From Phytoactinopolyspora alkaliphila (lineage in GTDB: Bacteria; Actinomycetota; Actinomycetes; Jiangellales; Jiangellaceae), in assembly GCF_010550695.1 (NCBI RefSeq), contig NZ_JAAGOB010000003.1:310001-374000 (forward strand): a DNA stretch of 64,000 bases. Direction: 5' to 3'. Every line of letters starts with the position of its first letter. Position 1 is the stretch's first letter. The notes beneath the pieces were generated by a model. That model did no database searches. It was not told the origin of the DNA and worked only from the letters and a program-made list of their open reading frames with translations. The translations under genes were made by a program, and so were the position numbers. This document shows, piece after piece, positions 54,204-64,000 of the stretch.

Positions 54204-54407
54204 CGCTTCCTCGCCCTGCTCATGATCATCAACGGCTGACGGTGTCATCACGCGCCCCCACGTTGAGGATTGTGTGAAGGAGTCCGCTGATCGACACCTG
54301 GGCGAAGGGGGTAGCTCTCTCCCGCCGGAACGTCTCGCCCTAAGCTTTCGACAGTACGAGCGTGCATCGGACTCCGCATCGGTTGCCGTAGCGTACACAC
54401 CGGCTGA

Positions 54408-55721
<1,314 letters not shown>

Positions 55722-55723
55722 CT

Positions 55724-56320
55724 GTGCCACCATCTCGTCGCTCTCCTGGCGCTCGCCCTTCGGGTGGCGCCGGGGCGAAGCGGCGTCCGGCCGCCCGAGC
55801 GCCCCGGGGTGGCCCTCGTCCAGCACGTGACGTGGGCCGCCCGCGGGCTGGCGTCGAGCGATCCGGCCGGCCCCGCGCGACGGGAATTGGCGCGGGCGCG
55901 GGCCGGGTACCGCGGGTCCGGCCGGCCCGGCCGTCGGTCACGGGGCGGGCAGCGGTGCTGGCCCTGGTGCTGGCGGTGCTTCTCGTCTCGTACGCGTATC
56001 CGTTGCGCACCTGGTTCGAGCAGCACAACGAGCGCAAAGCCCTGGAAGAGGAAGCGGAGCAGCTGCGTGAGCAGGTGGCCGACCTCGAGGTGGAGCTGGA
56101 ACGCTGGGAGGACCCGGCGTACGTCGCGATCCAGGCGCGGGAACGGCTCCGGTACGCGATGCCTGGCGAGCAGGGCTACATCGTGATCCATCCCGAGGAG
56201 GAAGAGCCGGAGGACGACGGTCCGGCTGGCCTGCCGCCAGCCGGCGAGGGCAGCTGGCACGAACGGCTCTGGGCTTCCGTGCAGGCCGCCGACGAGATTC
56301 CCGACGAAGAACTCCCGTGA
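55724..56320 (+). CDS. FtsB/DivIC-family septum formation initiator
   Basis: Bitopic cell division protein of 198 residues: a cytoplasmic Arg/Pro/Gly-rich N-terminus of about 70 residues, a membrane helix (AAVLALVLAVLLVSYAYPL), an extracytoplasmic coiled coil (FEQHNERKALEEEAEQLREQVADLEVELERW) and the conserved YVAIQARERLRYAMPGEQGYIV. The acidic C-terminus is variable. FtsB/DivIC connects with FtsL and FtsQ at the divisome. It starts with GTG two bases after the eno stop. The low-complexity N-terminus is as expected for actinobacterial members. Confidence 0.92.
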   Translation: MPPSRRSPGARPSGGAGAKRRPAARAPRGGPRPARDVGRPRAGVERSGRPRATGIGAGAGRVPRVRPARPSVTGRAAVLALVLAVLLVSYAYPLRTWFEQHNERKALEEEAEQLREQVADLEVELERWEDPAYVAIQARERLRYAMPGEQGYIVIHPEEEEPEDDGPAGLPPAGEGSWHERLWASVQAADEIPDEELP

Positions 56321-56363
56321 TGCGACCGCCGACGCGCAGCCGCAGCCGGACCCACCAGGCGTG

Positions 56364-56885
56364 ATGCGGATGGACGAGACCACGGTGACCGACGCCGACC
56401 TGATGACGCTGCGTGACCAGCTCGGGCGGCCGCTGCGCGGCGTGCGGGCCGTCGCGGCCCGATGCGCGACCGGTCACCCGGCCGTGGTCGAGACCGAGCC
56501 CCGGCTGCCCGACGGCACACCGTTTCCCACGGTCTACTACTTGACGTGTCCCCGCGCGGTGGCCGCGGCGTCCACCCTGGAGTCGCTCGGGGTGATGTAC
56601 GAGCTGAGTGCCCGGCTGGACGAGGACGCCGCGCTCGCCGACGCGTACCGTGCGGCGCACGAGGCGTATCTGACCGATCGGGAGAAGATCGGGCATGTCG
56701 AGGAGATCGCCGGGGTCTCCGCGGGCGGTATGCCGTCGCGCGTGAAGTGCCTGCACGTCTTGGCCGCGCACAGCCTGGCGGCCGGGTCGGGTGTGAACCC
56801 CCTGGGCGACGAGGCATTGGAACGGATGGCGGCGCTGGAGGACAAACCGTGGACACCGGACACCTGCACCTGGCGACCGGCGTGA
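56364..56885 (+). CDS. DUF501-domain protein
   Basis: A 173-residue cytoplasmic protein of the DUF501 family found next to enolase and ppx in actinomycetes. The pattern LRDQLGRPLRGVRAVAARCATGHPAVVETEPRLPDGTPFPTVYYLTCPRAVAAASTLESLG is typical, as is the C-terminal GVSAGGMPSRVKCLHVLAAHSLAAGSGVNPLGDEAL. The conserved Cys, His and Arg residues suggest a metal or nucleotide site, but no activity is known to me. Several in-frame starts occur (GTG 56361, ATG 56364, ATG 56370); I chose 56364. Confidence 0.9.
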   Translation: MRMDETTVTDADLMTLRDQLGRPLRGVRAVAARCATGHPAVVETEPRLPDGTPFPTVYYLTCPRAVAAASTLESLGVMYELSARLDEDAALADAYRAAHEAYLTDREKIGHVEEIAGVSAGGMPSRVKCLHVLAAHSLAAGSGVNPLGDEALERMAALEDKPWTPDTCTWRPA

Positions 56886-56949
56886 CGGCAGGATCGCGAT
56901 CATTGGATGGCATGGTGGCGATCACCGGCGCGGACAGGGAGCGCGATAG

Positions 56950-57867
56950 ATGACACGCGTAGCTGCCGTCGACTGCGGAACCAACTCCCTCCGGCTACTC
57001 GTCACCGATATCGGCGACGACGGCTCGCAGCGTGACCTGGACAGGCGGATGCGCATCGTCCGTCTAGGCCAGGGCGTGGACCGCACCGGCCGGCTCGCAG
57101 ACGATGCCCTGCGCCGAACCACAGCCGCCCTGGTCGAATACGCGTCGGTGATCGACGAGCTGGGAGCTGAACGGGTGCGGATGGTCGCCACCAGCGCTAC
57201 CCGGGACGCGTCCAACGCCGCGGAGTTCATCGGCAGCGTCCACGACATCCTCGGGGTCACGCCCGAGGTGGTGACCGGTGACGAGGAGGCCGGGCTCTCC
57301 TTCACCGGCGCCACGTGCGACCTGGACGGCTCGTTGCCGTCGCCCTACCTCGTCGTCGACATCGGCGGTGGTTCGACGGAGTTCGTCTTCGGCTCCACCG
57401 AGCCCGAGGCGGCGCGCAGCGTGGACATCGGCGCGGTACGGATCACCGAACGGCACTTCGCGGCCGACCCGCCTACCGGTGAGCAGATCCGTGCGGCTCG
57501 CGTGGACATCGACGCGGGTGTGGCGGGCGCCGCTGACGACGTTCCGCTCAAGCAGGCTCATACCCTCATCGGGCTCGCCGGGTCCGTGACGACGGTGGGT
57601 GCGATCCACCTGGGACTCGACGAGTACGACCGCGAGAAGGTGCACCACGCGCGTATCCCCGCCGACGCCGTGGCCGCGATCAGCGATCGGCTGCTGGCGT
57701 CGTCGCACCAGGAGCGGTCCGCCATCTCGGTGATCCATCCCGGCCGGGTGGACGTGATCGCGGCCGGCGCCCTGATCCTGCGGCGCGTGATGGACCGAAC
57801 CGGCGCCGGCGAGGTGATTCTCAGCGAGCGGGACATCCTCGACGGGATCGCCCGCAGCCTCGTTTGA
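56950..57867 (+). CDS. ppx: Ppx/GppA-family exopolyphosphatase
   Basis: ASKHA-fold phosphatase of 305 residues acting on polyphosphate or pppGpp. The N-terminal VAAVDCGTNSLRLLV and the second phosphate loop VVDIGGGSTEFVF are clear, with TSATRDASNAAEF between. Actinobacterial short Ppx lacks the C-terminal helical domain of E. coli Ppx, as here. The stop codon TGA at 57865 is followed at once by an inverted copy of the family A repeat. It closes the eno block. Confidence 0.93.
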   Translation: MTRVAAVDCGTNSLRLLVTDIGDDGSQRDLDRRMRIVRLGQGVDRTGRLADDALRRTTAALVEYASVIDELGAERVRMVATSATRDASNAAEFIGSVHDILGVTPEVVTGDEEAGLSFTGATCDLDGSLPSPYLVVDIGGGSTEFVFGSTEPEAARSVDIGAVRITERHFAADPPTGEQIRAARVDIDAGVAGAADDVPLKQAHTLIGLAGSVTTVGAIHLGLDEYDREKVHHARIPADAVAAISDRLLASSHQERSAISVIHPGRVDVIAAGALILRRVMDRTGAGEVILSERDILDGIARSLV

Positions 57868-58108
57868 CACCTGATCGTCGATTTGTCGTCTGATCCGCCG
57901 GGGGGACAGTCGGCGTATGTGGGAGACCTCCGCCGACGACGATCAGATGACGCAACGGCCCCTTTGCTGCTGGTTAGGTCACCTGATCCAGAAGTGTTCG
58001 TATCGTGAGATCCAATCGGATGTCGTACAGGCCGCCTGAGCCGCCGATGTGTCACCTGATCGCGACGTAGGAGCTGATCAGGTGACACATCGACGATCAG
58101 GTGACACA
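57866..58108. repeat. Repeat family A cluster between ppx and the amidase gene
   Basis: Four elements lie in this 260-base convergent gap: an inverted 30-base unit at 57866-57895 starting in the ppx stop, the 48-base element at 57941-57988, a 15-bp perfect stem (ATGTGTCACCTGATC at 58047-58061 with 58076-58090), and a 30-base direct-box unit at 58076-58105. They could terminate transcription from both sides. Confidence 0.85.
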
Positions 58109-58127
58109 CCCGAGGGCTGGGCGCGGG

Positions 58128-60125
58128 TCAGCGGGGTGCGTTCCGGGCGGCCGGGACGATGTCGACGTCGGCTCGGTCGACGAACATCACCCGATGCCCG
58201 AACTGGATCTGCACGTACTCCTTGTCGCCGCTGATCACTGTCCAGTCGCCGGGAGAAGAGCCGTCGTAGGTGGTGGCCCGGTAGTACTCCCCGGTCAGGA
58301 CGGGCCCGGCCGCGTATCGCTGGCCGGCGGGGAAGGTGTACTGCAGCGGGACGATCGGCTGTACGGGCACGCCTTCGGGATAGGCCTCCGGCTCGGGGTA
58401 GGCCCGGCCGTAGACCGGAATGCTGTCCCGTCCGGCCTTGGGCGTCACGACGAACCCGCGCGACCAGTCGGCGGCGGGGTTGTCCGGCGGGTTGTGGAAC
58501 CACGCCTTCTGGCCGAGGTACCAAATGGCGGTCCAGTCCCCGTGATGTCCCGCGATGGCGAACGTCTGCCCGCCCGATGCCCGCGCACCGTGGTCGGAGA
58601 TGTGCATGGTGGCGGGGGAGCCGTTGGGACGCAGCGCGATGTCGTTGACGAGCGGGGCGTCGTGGCTGGGCTCGGAGTGGAGGATGACCGACGACGAGCC
58701 GCGCGACGGGCACGGCACGCCGGCCGTCTCACAGCCGGTGAAGGCCGGGCGGTTGGTGCCGAAGTCCGGGTTCATCGTGACCAGGCCGGTGCGGGGCGTC
58801 CCCGTGGACCGGGACGGCGCTCCCAGCAGATCGAAGTAGTGGCCCCAGTTCCAGTACGGGCCTGGATCCCAGTGCATGCCGGCCACGTTGGCCGGCAGGA
58901 TGCCGGGGATGTTGTCGTGACCGATGATGTGCTCGCGGTCGAGCGGGATGTCGAACTTCTCCGCGAGGTAGCGCACCAGCTTCGCCGACGTGCGGTACAT
59001 CGCCTCGGTGTACCAGGTGCCTTGGGCGGCGAAGCCCTCGTGCTCGAGCCCGATCGACTTCGCGTTGACGAACCAGTTGCCCGCGTGCCAGCCGACGTTC
59101 TCGGCCTTGAGATGCTGAGCGATGTGACCGTCGGAGGCGCGCAGCGTGTAGTGCCAGCTCACCCAGTCCTTGTTCTGTGCCAGCTCGGTGGTGGGCCCGA
59201 AGTACCCCTCCGCGTCATGGATGATGATGTATTCGATCTTCTGCTGTTCCGGCCGGTTTCCGAGGTCGTGGTTGCCGTAGCTGTTGATGTTGGTGCCGTC
59301 GCCGCGTAATTCGTACGGAGCGGGCAGCCACTCACAGGAGATGTCGACAGGACATTCCAGCCCGTCCGGGCGGTCCACGTTGCGAAGCCCCAGCTGGTCC
59401 AGCCAGGAACGGTCCGGTGTCAGGCTGTCCTGCGGCGCCAGGGTGACGAGCTGGCCGTCGTCGGTGCGGCGTTCGGCGCCGTCACGCAGGGTGGCGTAGA
59501 CCTCGTCGGCGAAGAACCGGGCGGCGTCGGTCGTGTCGGCACCGCTGTAGCGGGCGACGGCGCCGTACCAGTCAGCCGGGTCGGTGTCGCCTCCCACAGG
59601 TGCGCCCAGCTCCTCCTGGTAGTGCGCGAGCAATGCCGCGCCACCGCGGATGTTCGCGGCCGCGTCGTCACGCAGGTCGTCTTCCGGTGTTCCGGTCAGG
59701 CCAGCGGCGGCGCTGAGCGTCTCCAGCGACGCCTCGTCGGGCGGGGGAACGTCGGGGTGGGTCACCGCGCCGGACTCACGGGAGTCGTCGCCCCGTGGGT
59801 CCTCGTCGGTGCCGTGGTGGTGACCACCGGCCGGAAGCTGGGCGACATGCGCCGCGTCGGTGAGGTGCATGGGGCCGTAGCCCCCGCTGGTGCTCGGCGA
59901 GCCGATGTTGGTGTCCCAGCGTGACTGGAGGTAGGAGACTCCGAGGAGCACCGATTCCGGCACGCCGAACTCCGCGGCCGCCGCTGCGTACTGAGCCTGC
60001 CGGTCGGCGTCTGGCGGGGAGTCCGCGGCCATCACCGGTGAGATCGCGAATGGGGCGAGCAAAGCCAGACCCGCGGCAGCGGTGAGGAACCGCGCACGTG
60101 GCCCATGGGTGAGACGTCGGTACAT
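58128..60125 (-). CDS. Secreted N-acetylmuramoyl-L-alanine amidase (Amidase_2/PGRP)
   Basis: A 665-residue exported cell-wall hydrolase. The signal peptide ends near ISPVMA. Residues about 40-130 ([26 protein letters not shown]...[10 protein letters not shown]) look like a transglycosylase-like domain, but the expected catalytic Glu is Gln (SYLQSRW). The amidase domain follows, with zinc-region motifs [38 protein letters not shown] and [11 protein letters not shown]. The C-terminal third has SH3-like wall-binding segments. ATG 60125 with AGGAGG six bases upstream fixes the start. Family A repeats lie after the stop. Confidence 0.9.
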   Translation of the reverse strand: MYRRLTHGPRARFLTAAAGLALLAPFAISPVMAADSPPDADRQAQYAAAAAEFGVPESVLLGVSYLQSRWDTNIGSPSTSGGYGPMHLTDAAHVAQLPAGGHHHGTDEDPRGDDSRESGAVTHPDVPPPDEASLETLSAAAGLTGTPEDDLRDDAAANIRGGAALLAHYQEELGAPVGGDTDPADWYGAVARYSGADTTDAARFFADEVYATLRDGAERRTDDGQLVTLAPQDSLTPDRSWLDQLGLRNVDRPDGLECPVDISCEWLPAPYELRGDGTNINSYGNHDLGNRPEQQKIEYIIIHDAEGYFGPTTELAQNKDWVSWHYTLRASDGHIAQHLKAENVGWHAGNWFVNAKSIGLEHEGFAAQGTWYTEAMYRTSAKLVRYLAEKFDIPLDREHIIGHDNIPGILPANVAGMHWDPGPYWNWGHYFDLLGAPSRSTGTPRTGLVTMNPDFGTNRPAFTGCETAGVPCPSRGSSSVILHSEPSHDAPLVNDIALRPNGSPATMHISDHGARASGGQTFAIAGHHGDWTAIWYLGQKAWFHNPPDNPAADWSRGFVVTPKAGRDSIPVYGRAYPEPEAYPEGVPVQPIVPLQYTFPAGQRYAAGPVLTGEYYRATTYDGSSPGDWTVISGDKEYVQIQFGHRVMFVDRADVDIVPAARNAPR

Positions 60126-60342
60126 CGAAGACCTCCTGATAAGGCGGACTGTGACCGGATGTCCCGCGGCGGCGGCACCGTGGGTCAGCGTGCGGATCAT
60201 CCTGCCCGACCTGAAAATGGCACGTCAATACTCGGCGAGCAAACTCTTCGGCTGGAAAAAATTCTGCAGGGCGCTGCACACTGTCCTGCAGAGTGAGCGC
60301 CTGGGGCCTCGATCCGCAGGACGTCGCGTCCGGTCCGGCAGA

Positions 60343-61260
60343 ATGGCAGGCGTGTCCCCGGACGATCCCCGTGAAGCCGCCTCGCGCCCCCACCCCGTCA
60401 CCGGCGTACTGTTTCCGAGCCCTGTTCCCCCTGGCGAGGGCTGGCCGGACGATTCGGCGGACCCCGCCACGCCCGTGGCGGTGAGCGCCGACGACGCGGC
60501 CAGGCTCGCCGCCCGCGCGTCCCTGGACGAGGTGACCGCCCGCTCGTCCGTCTGCCGGGCCTGCCCCCGCCTGGTCGCCTGGCGCGAGGACGTCGCGGTC
60601 ACGAAGCGCAAGTCGTTCGCCGGGCAGCCGTACTGGGGCCGCCCAACCCCAGGCTGGGGCGACCGCGAGCCGCGGGTGCTCGTCATCGGCCTTGCACCGG
60701 CCGCCAACGGCGGCAACCGGACTGGGCGGATCTTCACCGGAGACCGCAGCGGCGACTGGCTGTTCGCCTCGCTGCACCGGGTCGGCGCCGCTTCTCAGCC
60801 GACGTCCGAGCACGCGGCGGACGGCCTGCACCTGTCCGGTGTCCGGATCGTGGCCACGGTGCGCTGCGCCCCACCGGACAACAAGCCGACCCCTGCCGAA
60901 CGGGACGCCTGCTCGCACTGGCTCGACAGGGAGGTCTCGCTCGTCCTGCCGAGTGTCCGATCGGTGGTGGCCCTGGGATCCTTCGCCTGGACGGCCGCGC
61001 TCACCACCCTGGGCCGGGCCGGGCTACGGGTGCCCCGCCCGCGGCCGAAGTTCGGCCACGGTGCCGAAGTCACCCTGGGGCCGCGCGACGCCGACGACGA
61101 GGCCGGCTCCGTATCGACAGGGAACGAACGGGCGGTCACCTTGATCGGCTCGTATCACCCCAGCCAGCAGAACACGTTCACCGGCAAGTTGACCGAGCAG
61201 ATGCTCGACGACGTCCTCGGCCGTGCCCTCAAGGGCAGGGACGTCGGCACTGGCACCTGA
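60343..61260 (+). CDS. Family 5 uracil-DNA glycosylase (UdgB)
   Basis: Iron-sulfur uracil-DNA glycosylase of 305 residues. Cysteines in [12 protein letters not shown] and in [16 protein letters not shown] supply the 4Fe-4S ligands; [19 protein letters not shown] and the C-terminal [13 protein letters not shown] are the family 5 active-site signatures. The Asn/Asp of other UDG families is replaced by Ala-Pro-Ala, as expected for UdgB, which also removes hypoxanthine and other deaminated bases. ATG 60343 (MAGVSPDD) and GTG 60352 are both possible starts. It is divergent from the amidase. Confidence 0.9.
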   Translation: MAGVSPDDPREAASRPHPVTGVLFPSPVPPGEGWPDDSADPATPVAVSADDAARLAARASLDEVTARSSVCRACPRLVAWREDVAVTKRKSFAGQPYWGRPTPGWGDREPRVLVIGLAPAANGGNRTGRIFTGDRSGDWLFASLHRVGAASQPTSEHAADGLHLSGVRIVATVRCAPPDNKPTPAERDACSHWLDREVSLVLPSVRSVVALGSFAWTAALTTLGRAGLRVPRPRPKFGHGAEVTLGPRDADDEAGSVSTGNERAVTLIGSYHPSQQNTFTGKLTEQMLDDVLGRALKGRDVGTGT

Positions 61261-61269
61261 TGAGTCCGG

Positions 61270-62022
61270 CTACGCGGAGCTGCCGCCGTCGATGACGAGA
61301 TCGTGGCCGACCATGTACGACGCCTCGTCCGACGCCACCCAGAGGACCGCCGAGGCGATCTCCTCCAGAGCGCCCACCCGTCCGATCGGGACCTGTGAGC
61401 CGAGCCTGGCAGCCCGATCCGCGTCGGTCTCGCCGGGCAGCATCGACATGGGGGTATCAGACGCGCCGGGACTCACCACGTTGATCCGGATGCCCTCGTG
61501 AATGTATTCGAGCGCAGCCGTCCGGCTCAACGCTGTGACGGCGGCCTTGGACGCCGCGTAGCCTCCCGTTCCGGGGATGCGTGTGTGCGCGCCGATGTTG
61601 GAACCGATGTTGACGATGGCGCCCCCTCCACTGACGCGCATCGCGGCTATCTCATGCTGCATCGACAAGAAGGTTCCGGTGGTGTTCACGCCGAGCATGT
61701 AGGCCCACTGCCTTTCGGCAAGCTCGCTGGTCAGGCCCGTGGCCAGCACGCCGGCGTTGTTCACGGCGACGTCGAGCCGGCCATACCGGTCGACGATCCC
61801 GTCGAGGAGCCGCTCCAGGTCAGCGGAACTGGTGACGTCCGCCGTCACGGCCGCACCACGGCCACCGGCCGCCTCGATCAGCTTGACGGTCTGTTCCAGC
61901 GGTTCCCGGTTGCGCCCGGACACCACAACAGTGCCGTCGTTCTCCGCGAACGCCTGTGCGACAGCACGGCCGATCCCGGATCCTCCGCCGGTGACCAGGA
62001 TGATCTTGTCGTGGTAGTTCAC
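61270..62022 (-). CDS. Short-chain dehydrogenase/reductase (SDR)
   Basis: Classical SDR of 250 residues. NAD(P) motif VTGGGSGIG near residue 9, NNAGVL, catalytic Ser (VNIGSNIG), the YAASK pair and the C-terminal VPIGRVGALEEIASAVLWVASDEASYMVGHDLVIDGG. The GTG at 62022 overlaps the MFS stop by four bases (GTGA) and follows AAAGGAAG. It is the third gene of the tetR-MFS-SDR operon; substrate unknown, perhaps a compound exported or detoxified by the system. Confidence 0.92.
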   Translation of the reverse strand: MNYHDKIILVTGGGSGIGRAVAQAFAENDGTVVVSGRNREPLEQTVKLIEAAGGRGAAVTADVTSSADLERLLDGIVDRYGRLDVAVNNAGVLATGLTSELAERQWAYMLGVNTTGTFLSMQHEIAAMRVSGGGAIVNIGSNIGAHTRIPGTGGYAASKAAVTALSRTAALEYIHEGIRINVVSPGASDTPMSMLPGETDADRAARLGSQVPIGRVGALEEIASAVLWVASDEASYMVGHDLVIDGGSSA

Positions 62023-63422
62023 TGTTGTTCTTCCTTTCTGAAGGTGAATGCAACTGCCGTCGCCGTGATGGCGAACGCGAGGGCGGTGACCGTGAACGCC
62101 GCGGCGTAACCACCGGTGGTGGCCGCCGCCGTAGCGAGCCCGTCGTCCCGCAGTGCTTCGGTGCGCGCCGTGGCGAGGGCCAGGAGCAGCGCGAGGCCGA
62201 CGGTCGGCCCCACTTCCATCGCCGTGTTCACCAGGCCGCCGGCCACGCCACTGCGTTCGGCGGGAACCCTGGACATCGCGGTGACGGTCGCGCCTGAGAA
62301 GGCGAGCCCGGCGCCAAGAGGAAAGAGCGCCAGGGCGGCCAGAACGACCCCGCCGTACGGAGAGTCCACCTGGATACGGCTCAGGAGCAGCATCGACGTG
62401 GCGGCAAGCAGGAGGCCGAGCACCGTGACTCGCCGTACTCCATGTCGGCGGGTGAGGTGGGCGCTGAGCGGTGCCGTGGTGAGGATGAGGAGGAACGGCA
62501 GGAACGCCACGCTGGTCATCGCCGATGATCTGCCCTGGATCTGCTGGAAGTACAGACTCAGGAGGAACGTCCCGACGGTGCTGGCGGCGGCGGTGAGCCA
62601 GATGACCAGCAGCGCCGCGCCGCGGCCTCGGTCCATGAGGAGTTGGATCGGCAGGAGCGGATCGGCCGCATGAACCTGCCGGACGAGGAAGCCGACGAGG
62701 ACCAGAACGCTCGAGCCGATCACGACGAGGCGTCCCTCGAGCACGCCGTAACTGAGCGCCACCAGGCCTGCGGTGACGAGCGTGCCGTCGAGGACCCCGA
62801 GCTGCGAGGCGGGCTGCGCTGACGCTGCCGGCAGGCGTCGGAAGCCGGCGAGCACTCCCGTGGCGATCACTGCCGGAATCAGGAACGTCCAGCGCCATGA
62901 ACCCACGGAGGCGATGAGCCCGGACAGCATGGTTCCCGCGACCGCTCCGGTGATGGACAGTGTTCCCCAGACCGCGAACGCTCGGGAACGGCGGGCGCTG
63001 TCCGGGTAGAGGTGCGTCACCAGCGCCACCGCGGCTGGTGCGACCATGGCGGCGCCGACGCCCTGCGTGAACCGGGCTGCCAGGACGACGACGTGTGCGG
63101 CCGCCAATCCGCCGAGCAAAGAGGTTCCACCGAAGACGGCCAGGCCCGCTACGAACATCCGGCGAGCGCCGAACCGATCGGTGAGACGGCCACCGACCAG
63201 GAGCAGCCCGCCGAAGGAGAGGCCGTAGCCGGCGCTGAGGAGTGCGAGCTCGGCCGGCGAGAGCCCGAACTGCTGCTGTATCGCGGGGAGTGGTACCACG
63301 ATGAGTGTGATGGCGGCGATCAGCGTCACCTGGATCACTCCCAGGAGCGTGAAAGCAATTCTAATATTTGACTGAACGATCCAAAATGCAGGCATGCGTC
63401 GGCTCTCCCGGGAGTTGCTCAT
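62019..63422 (-). CDS. MFS transporter, DHA2-like drug exporter
   Basis: A 467-residue permease with about 13-14 hydrophobic segments and the DHA2 motifs GLSFGGLLLVGGRLTDRFGARRMFVAGL and FTQGVGAAMVAPAAVALVTHLYPDS. Drug or metabolite export is the likely role. The ATG at 63422 is six bases from the TetR stop; ATG 63395 is an alternative. The first codons (63355-63395) are unusually AT-rich with rare codons, so the true start might be further in, with an operator here (see findings). Confidence 0.88.
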   Translation of the reverse strand: MSNSRESRRMPAFWIVQSNIRIAFTLLGVIQVTLIAAITLIVVPLPAIQQQFGLSPAELALLSAGYGLSFGGLLLVGGRLTDRFGARRMFVAGLAVFGGTSLLGGLAAAHVVVLAARFTQGVGAAMVAPAAVALVTHLYPDSARRSRAFAVWGTLSITGAVAGTMLSGLIASVGSWRWTFLIPAVIATGVLAGFRRLPAASAQPASQLGVLDGTLVTAGLVALSYGVLEGRLVVIGSSVLVLVGFLVRQVHAADPLLPIQLLMDRGRGAALLVIWLTAAASTVGTFLLSLYFQQIQGRSSAMTSVAFLPFLLILTTAPLSAHLTRRHGVRRVTVLGLLLAATSMLLLSRIQVDSPYGGVVLAALALFPLGAGLAFSGATVTAMSRVPAERSGVAGGLVNTAMEVGPTVGLALLLALATARTEALRDDGLATAAATTGGYAAAFTVTALAFAITATAVAFTFRKEEQQ

Positions 63423-63428
63423 CGAATG

Positions 63429-64000
63429 TCAGTGCAGGAGCGCGATGGCCTGTGCTGCGGCGTCCTGGACGCGATCCGGGCTGGCGGAGCCCTTGCCGAT
63501 CACGCGTATGCCCTGCAGGAAAACGAGGATGAAACGGGCGAGCGTACGCGGATCGGTCTCCGGTGCGATCTCGTGCTGGGCACGCGCCCGGATAAGCGCG
63601 GAGGTCAGTGCCGCTTCCAAGCTGGCCCAAGACGATTCCACGAAACGTGCCACCTGTTCGTCGCCCGGAACCAGTTCGCTGGCCGCGTTGACCACCATGC
63701 AGCCTCGTCGCCGTTTGTCCTGTGCCGACTCGTCGGCGTACCGCTGGATCAGGCTCCGTATCGCGGGCAATGCCGGCCCGGGTTGGGAGAGAAGTTCCAC
63801 TGGATTCTGATCCCGGGCTTGCATATATCGGGCGAGCGCCTTGACGTACAGTTCGTGCTTGCTGCCGAAGGTGGCATAGATGCTGGCCCGGCCGATGCCG
63901 AGATGTTCGACGATGTCGGACATCGACGTCGCCTCGTAGCCGCGCTCCCAGAACAGGTCTAGTGCGCGCTGCAGTGCCGCGTCGGGGTCGAACTCTTTGG
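63429..64000 (-). CDS. TetR/AcrR-family regulator (N-terminus beyond window)
   Basis: TetR repressor, cut by the right window edge. The visible reading frame continues from the edge through the helix-turn-helix: EFDPDAALQRALDLFWERGYEATSMSDIVEHLGIGRASIYATFGSKHELYVKALARY, then an all-helical ligand-binding domain. Only the first few residues are missing. The stop is six bases before the MFS start, so tetR, MFS and SDR form one leftward operon, probably autoregulated and ligand-induced. Confidence 0.92.
   Translation of the reverse strand, partial: KEFDPDAALQRALDLFWERGYEATSMSDIVEHLGIGRASIYATFGSKHELYVKALARYMQARDQNPVELLSQPGPALPAIRSLIQRYADESAQDKRRRGCMVVNAASELVPGDEQVARFVESSWASLEAALTSALIRARAQHEIAPETDPRTLARFILVFLQGIRVIGKGSASPDRVQDAAAQAIALLH

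Noticed and set aside
58101-59309. A 402-codon plus-strand frame opposite the secreted amidase
   Set aside because: The amidase frame has signal peptide, zinc motifs and a strong ribosome site; the opposite frame is Val/Gly/Arg-rich without domains.

Overview
The window is chromosomal DNA from a high-GC Gram-positive actinomycete. Codons are strongly GC-biased, GTG starts and 4-bp GTGA start/stop overlaps are common, and several blocks follow gene orders I recall from mycobacteria and other Actinobacteria: cdd/deoA/add/pmmB/deoD/lpdA, accD5/accE5/maf/birA, and eno/divIC/DUF501/ppx. The style recalls Jiangellaceae or Nocardioidaceae, but genus placement is a guess. I found no rRNA, tRNA, CRISPR array, insertion sequence or prophage. 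About 52 protein genes fill most of the window.

Layout: 1-1.1 kb holds a secreted protein of unknown function. 1.2-9.8 kb is a nucleoside import and salvage block: BMP-type lipoprotein, double-ATPase, two permeases and cytidine deaminase in a tight operon, then an MFS exporter and thymidine phosphorylase. 10-14.3 kb has acetate kinase and phosphotransacetylase, separated by an oppositely oriented luciferase-like oxidoreductase gene. 14.4-17.6 kb has adenosine deaminase, a PspC protein and a PadR regulator/membrane protein pair. 17.7-27.6 kb has a CapA-like lipoprotein, deoC with two aldehyde dehydrogenase genes, nagA, a PGM2-like phosphohexomutase, purine nucleoside phosphorylase and a small peptidoglycan-binding-like protein. 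27.6-36.3 kb has an altronate dehydratase-like enzyme, LpdA, a LuxR regulator beside a flavin oxidase, a Gly-rich membrane protein and an F420/PPOX enzyme. 36.4-46.8 kb carries two biotin-dependent carboxylase sets with an acyl-CoA dehydrogenase, Maf and a DUF885 peptidase. 46.8-50.6 kb has a lipoprotein and PEP carboxylase. 51.1-54.2 kb has a divergent ribosomal protein L11 paralogue, birA, a PH-domain membrane protein and an adenylate cyclase. 54.4-57.9 kb is eno-divIC-DUF501-ppx. 58.1-64 kb has a secreted amidase, a family-5 uracil-DNA glycosylase and a TetR-MFS-SDR operon cut by the window edge.

Much of the left half forms a coherent route (inference): nucleosides are imported, deaminated (cdd, add) and phosphorolysed (deoA, punA); pentose-1-phosphates are isomerised (perhaps by the PGM2-like mutase, since no deoB is seen); DeoC releases acetaldehyde, the adjacent aldehyde dehydrogenase makes acetate, and AckA/Pta make acetyl-CoA. 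The right half supplies carboxylated acyl-CoAs and oxaloacetate, with BirA to biotinylate the carboxylases.

The most unusual element is the L11 paralogue. It lacks the proline-rich stretch where thiopeptide antibiotics act on normal L11, and it sits behind what looks like a MerR-type promoter: a -35 and -10 box 19 bp apart with a perfect dyad between them. The intergenic spaces also carry several families of dispersed repeats and long perfect palindromes, often starting at or next to stop codons.
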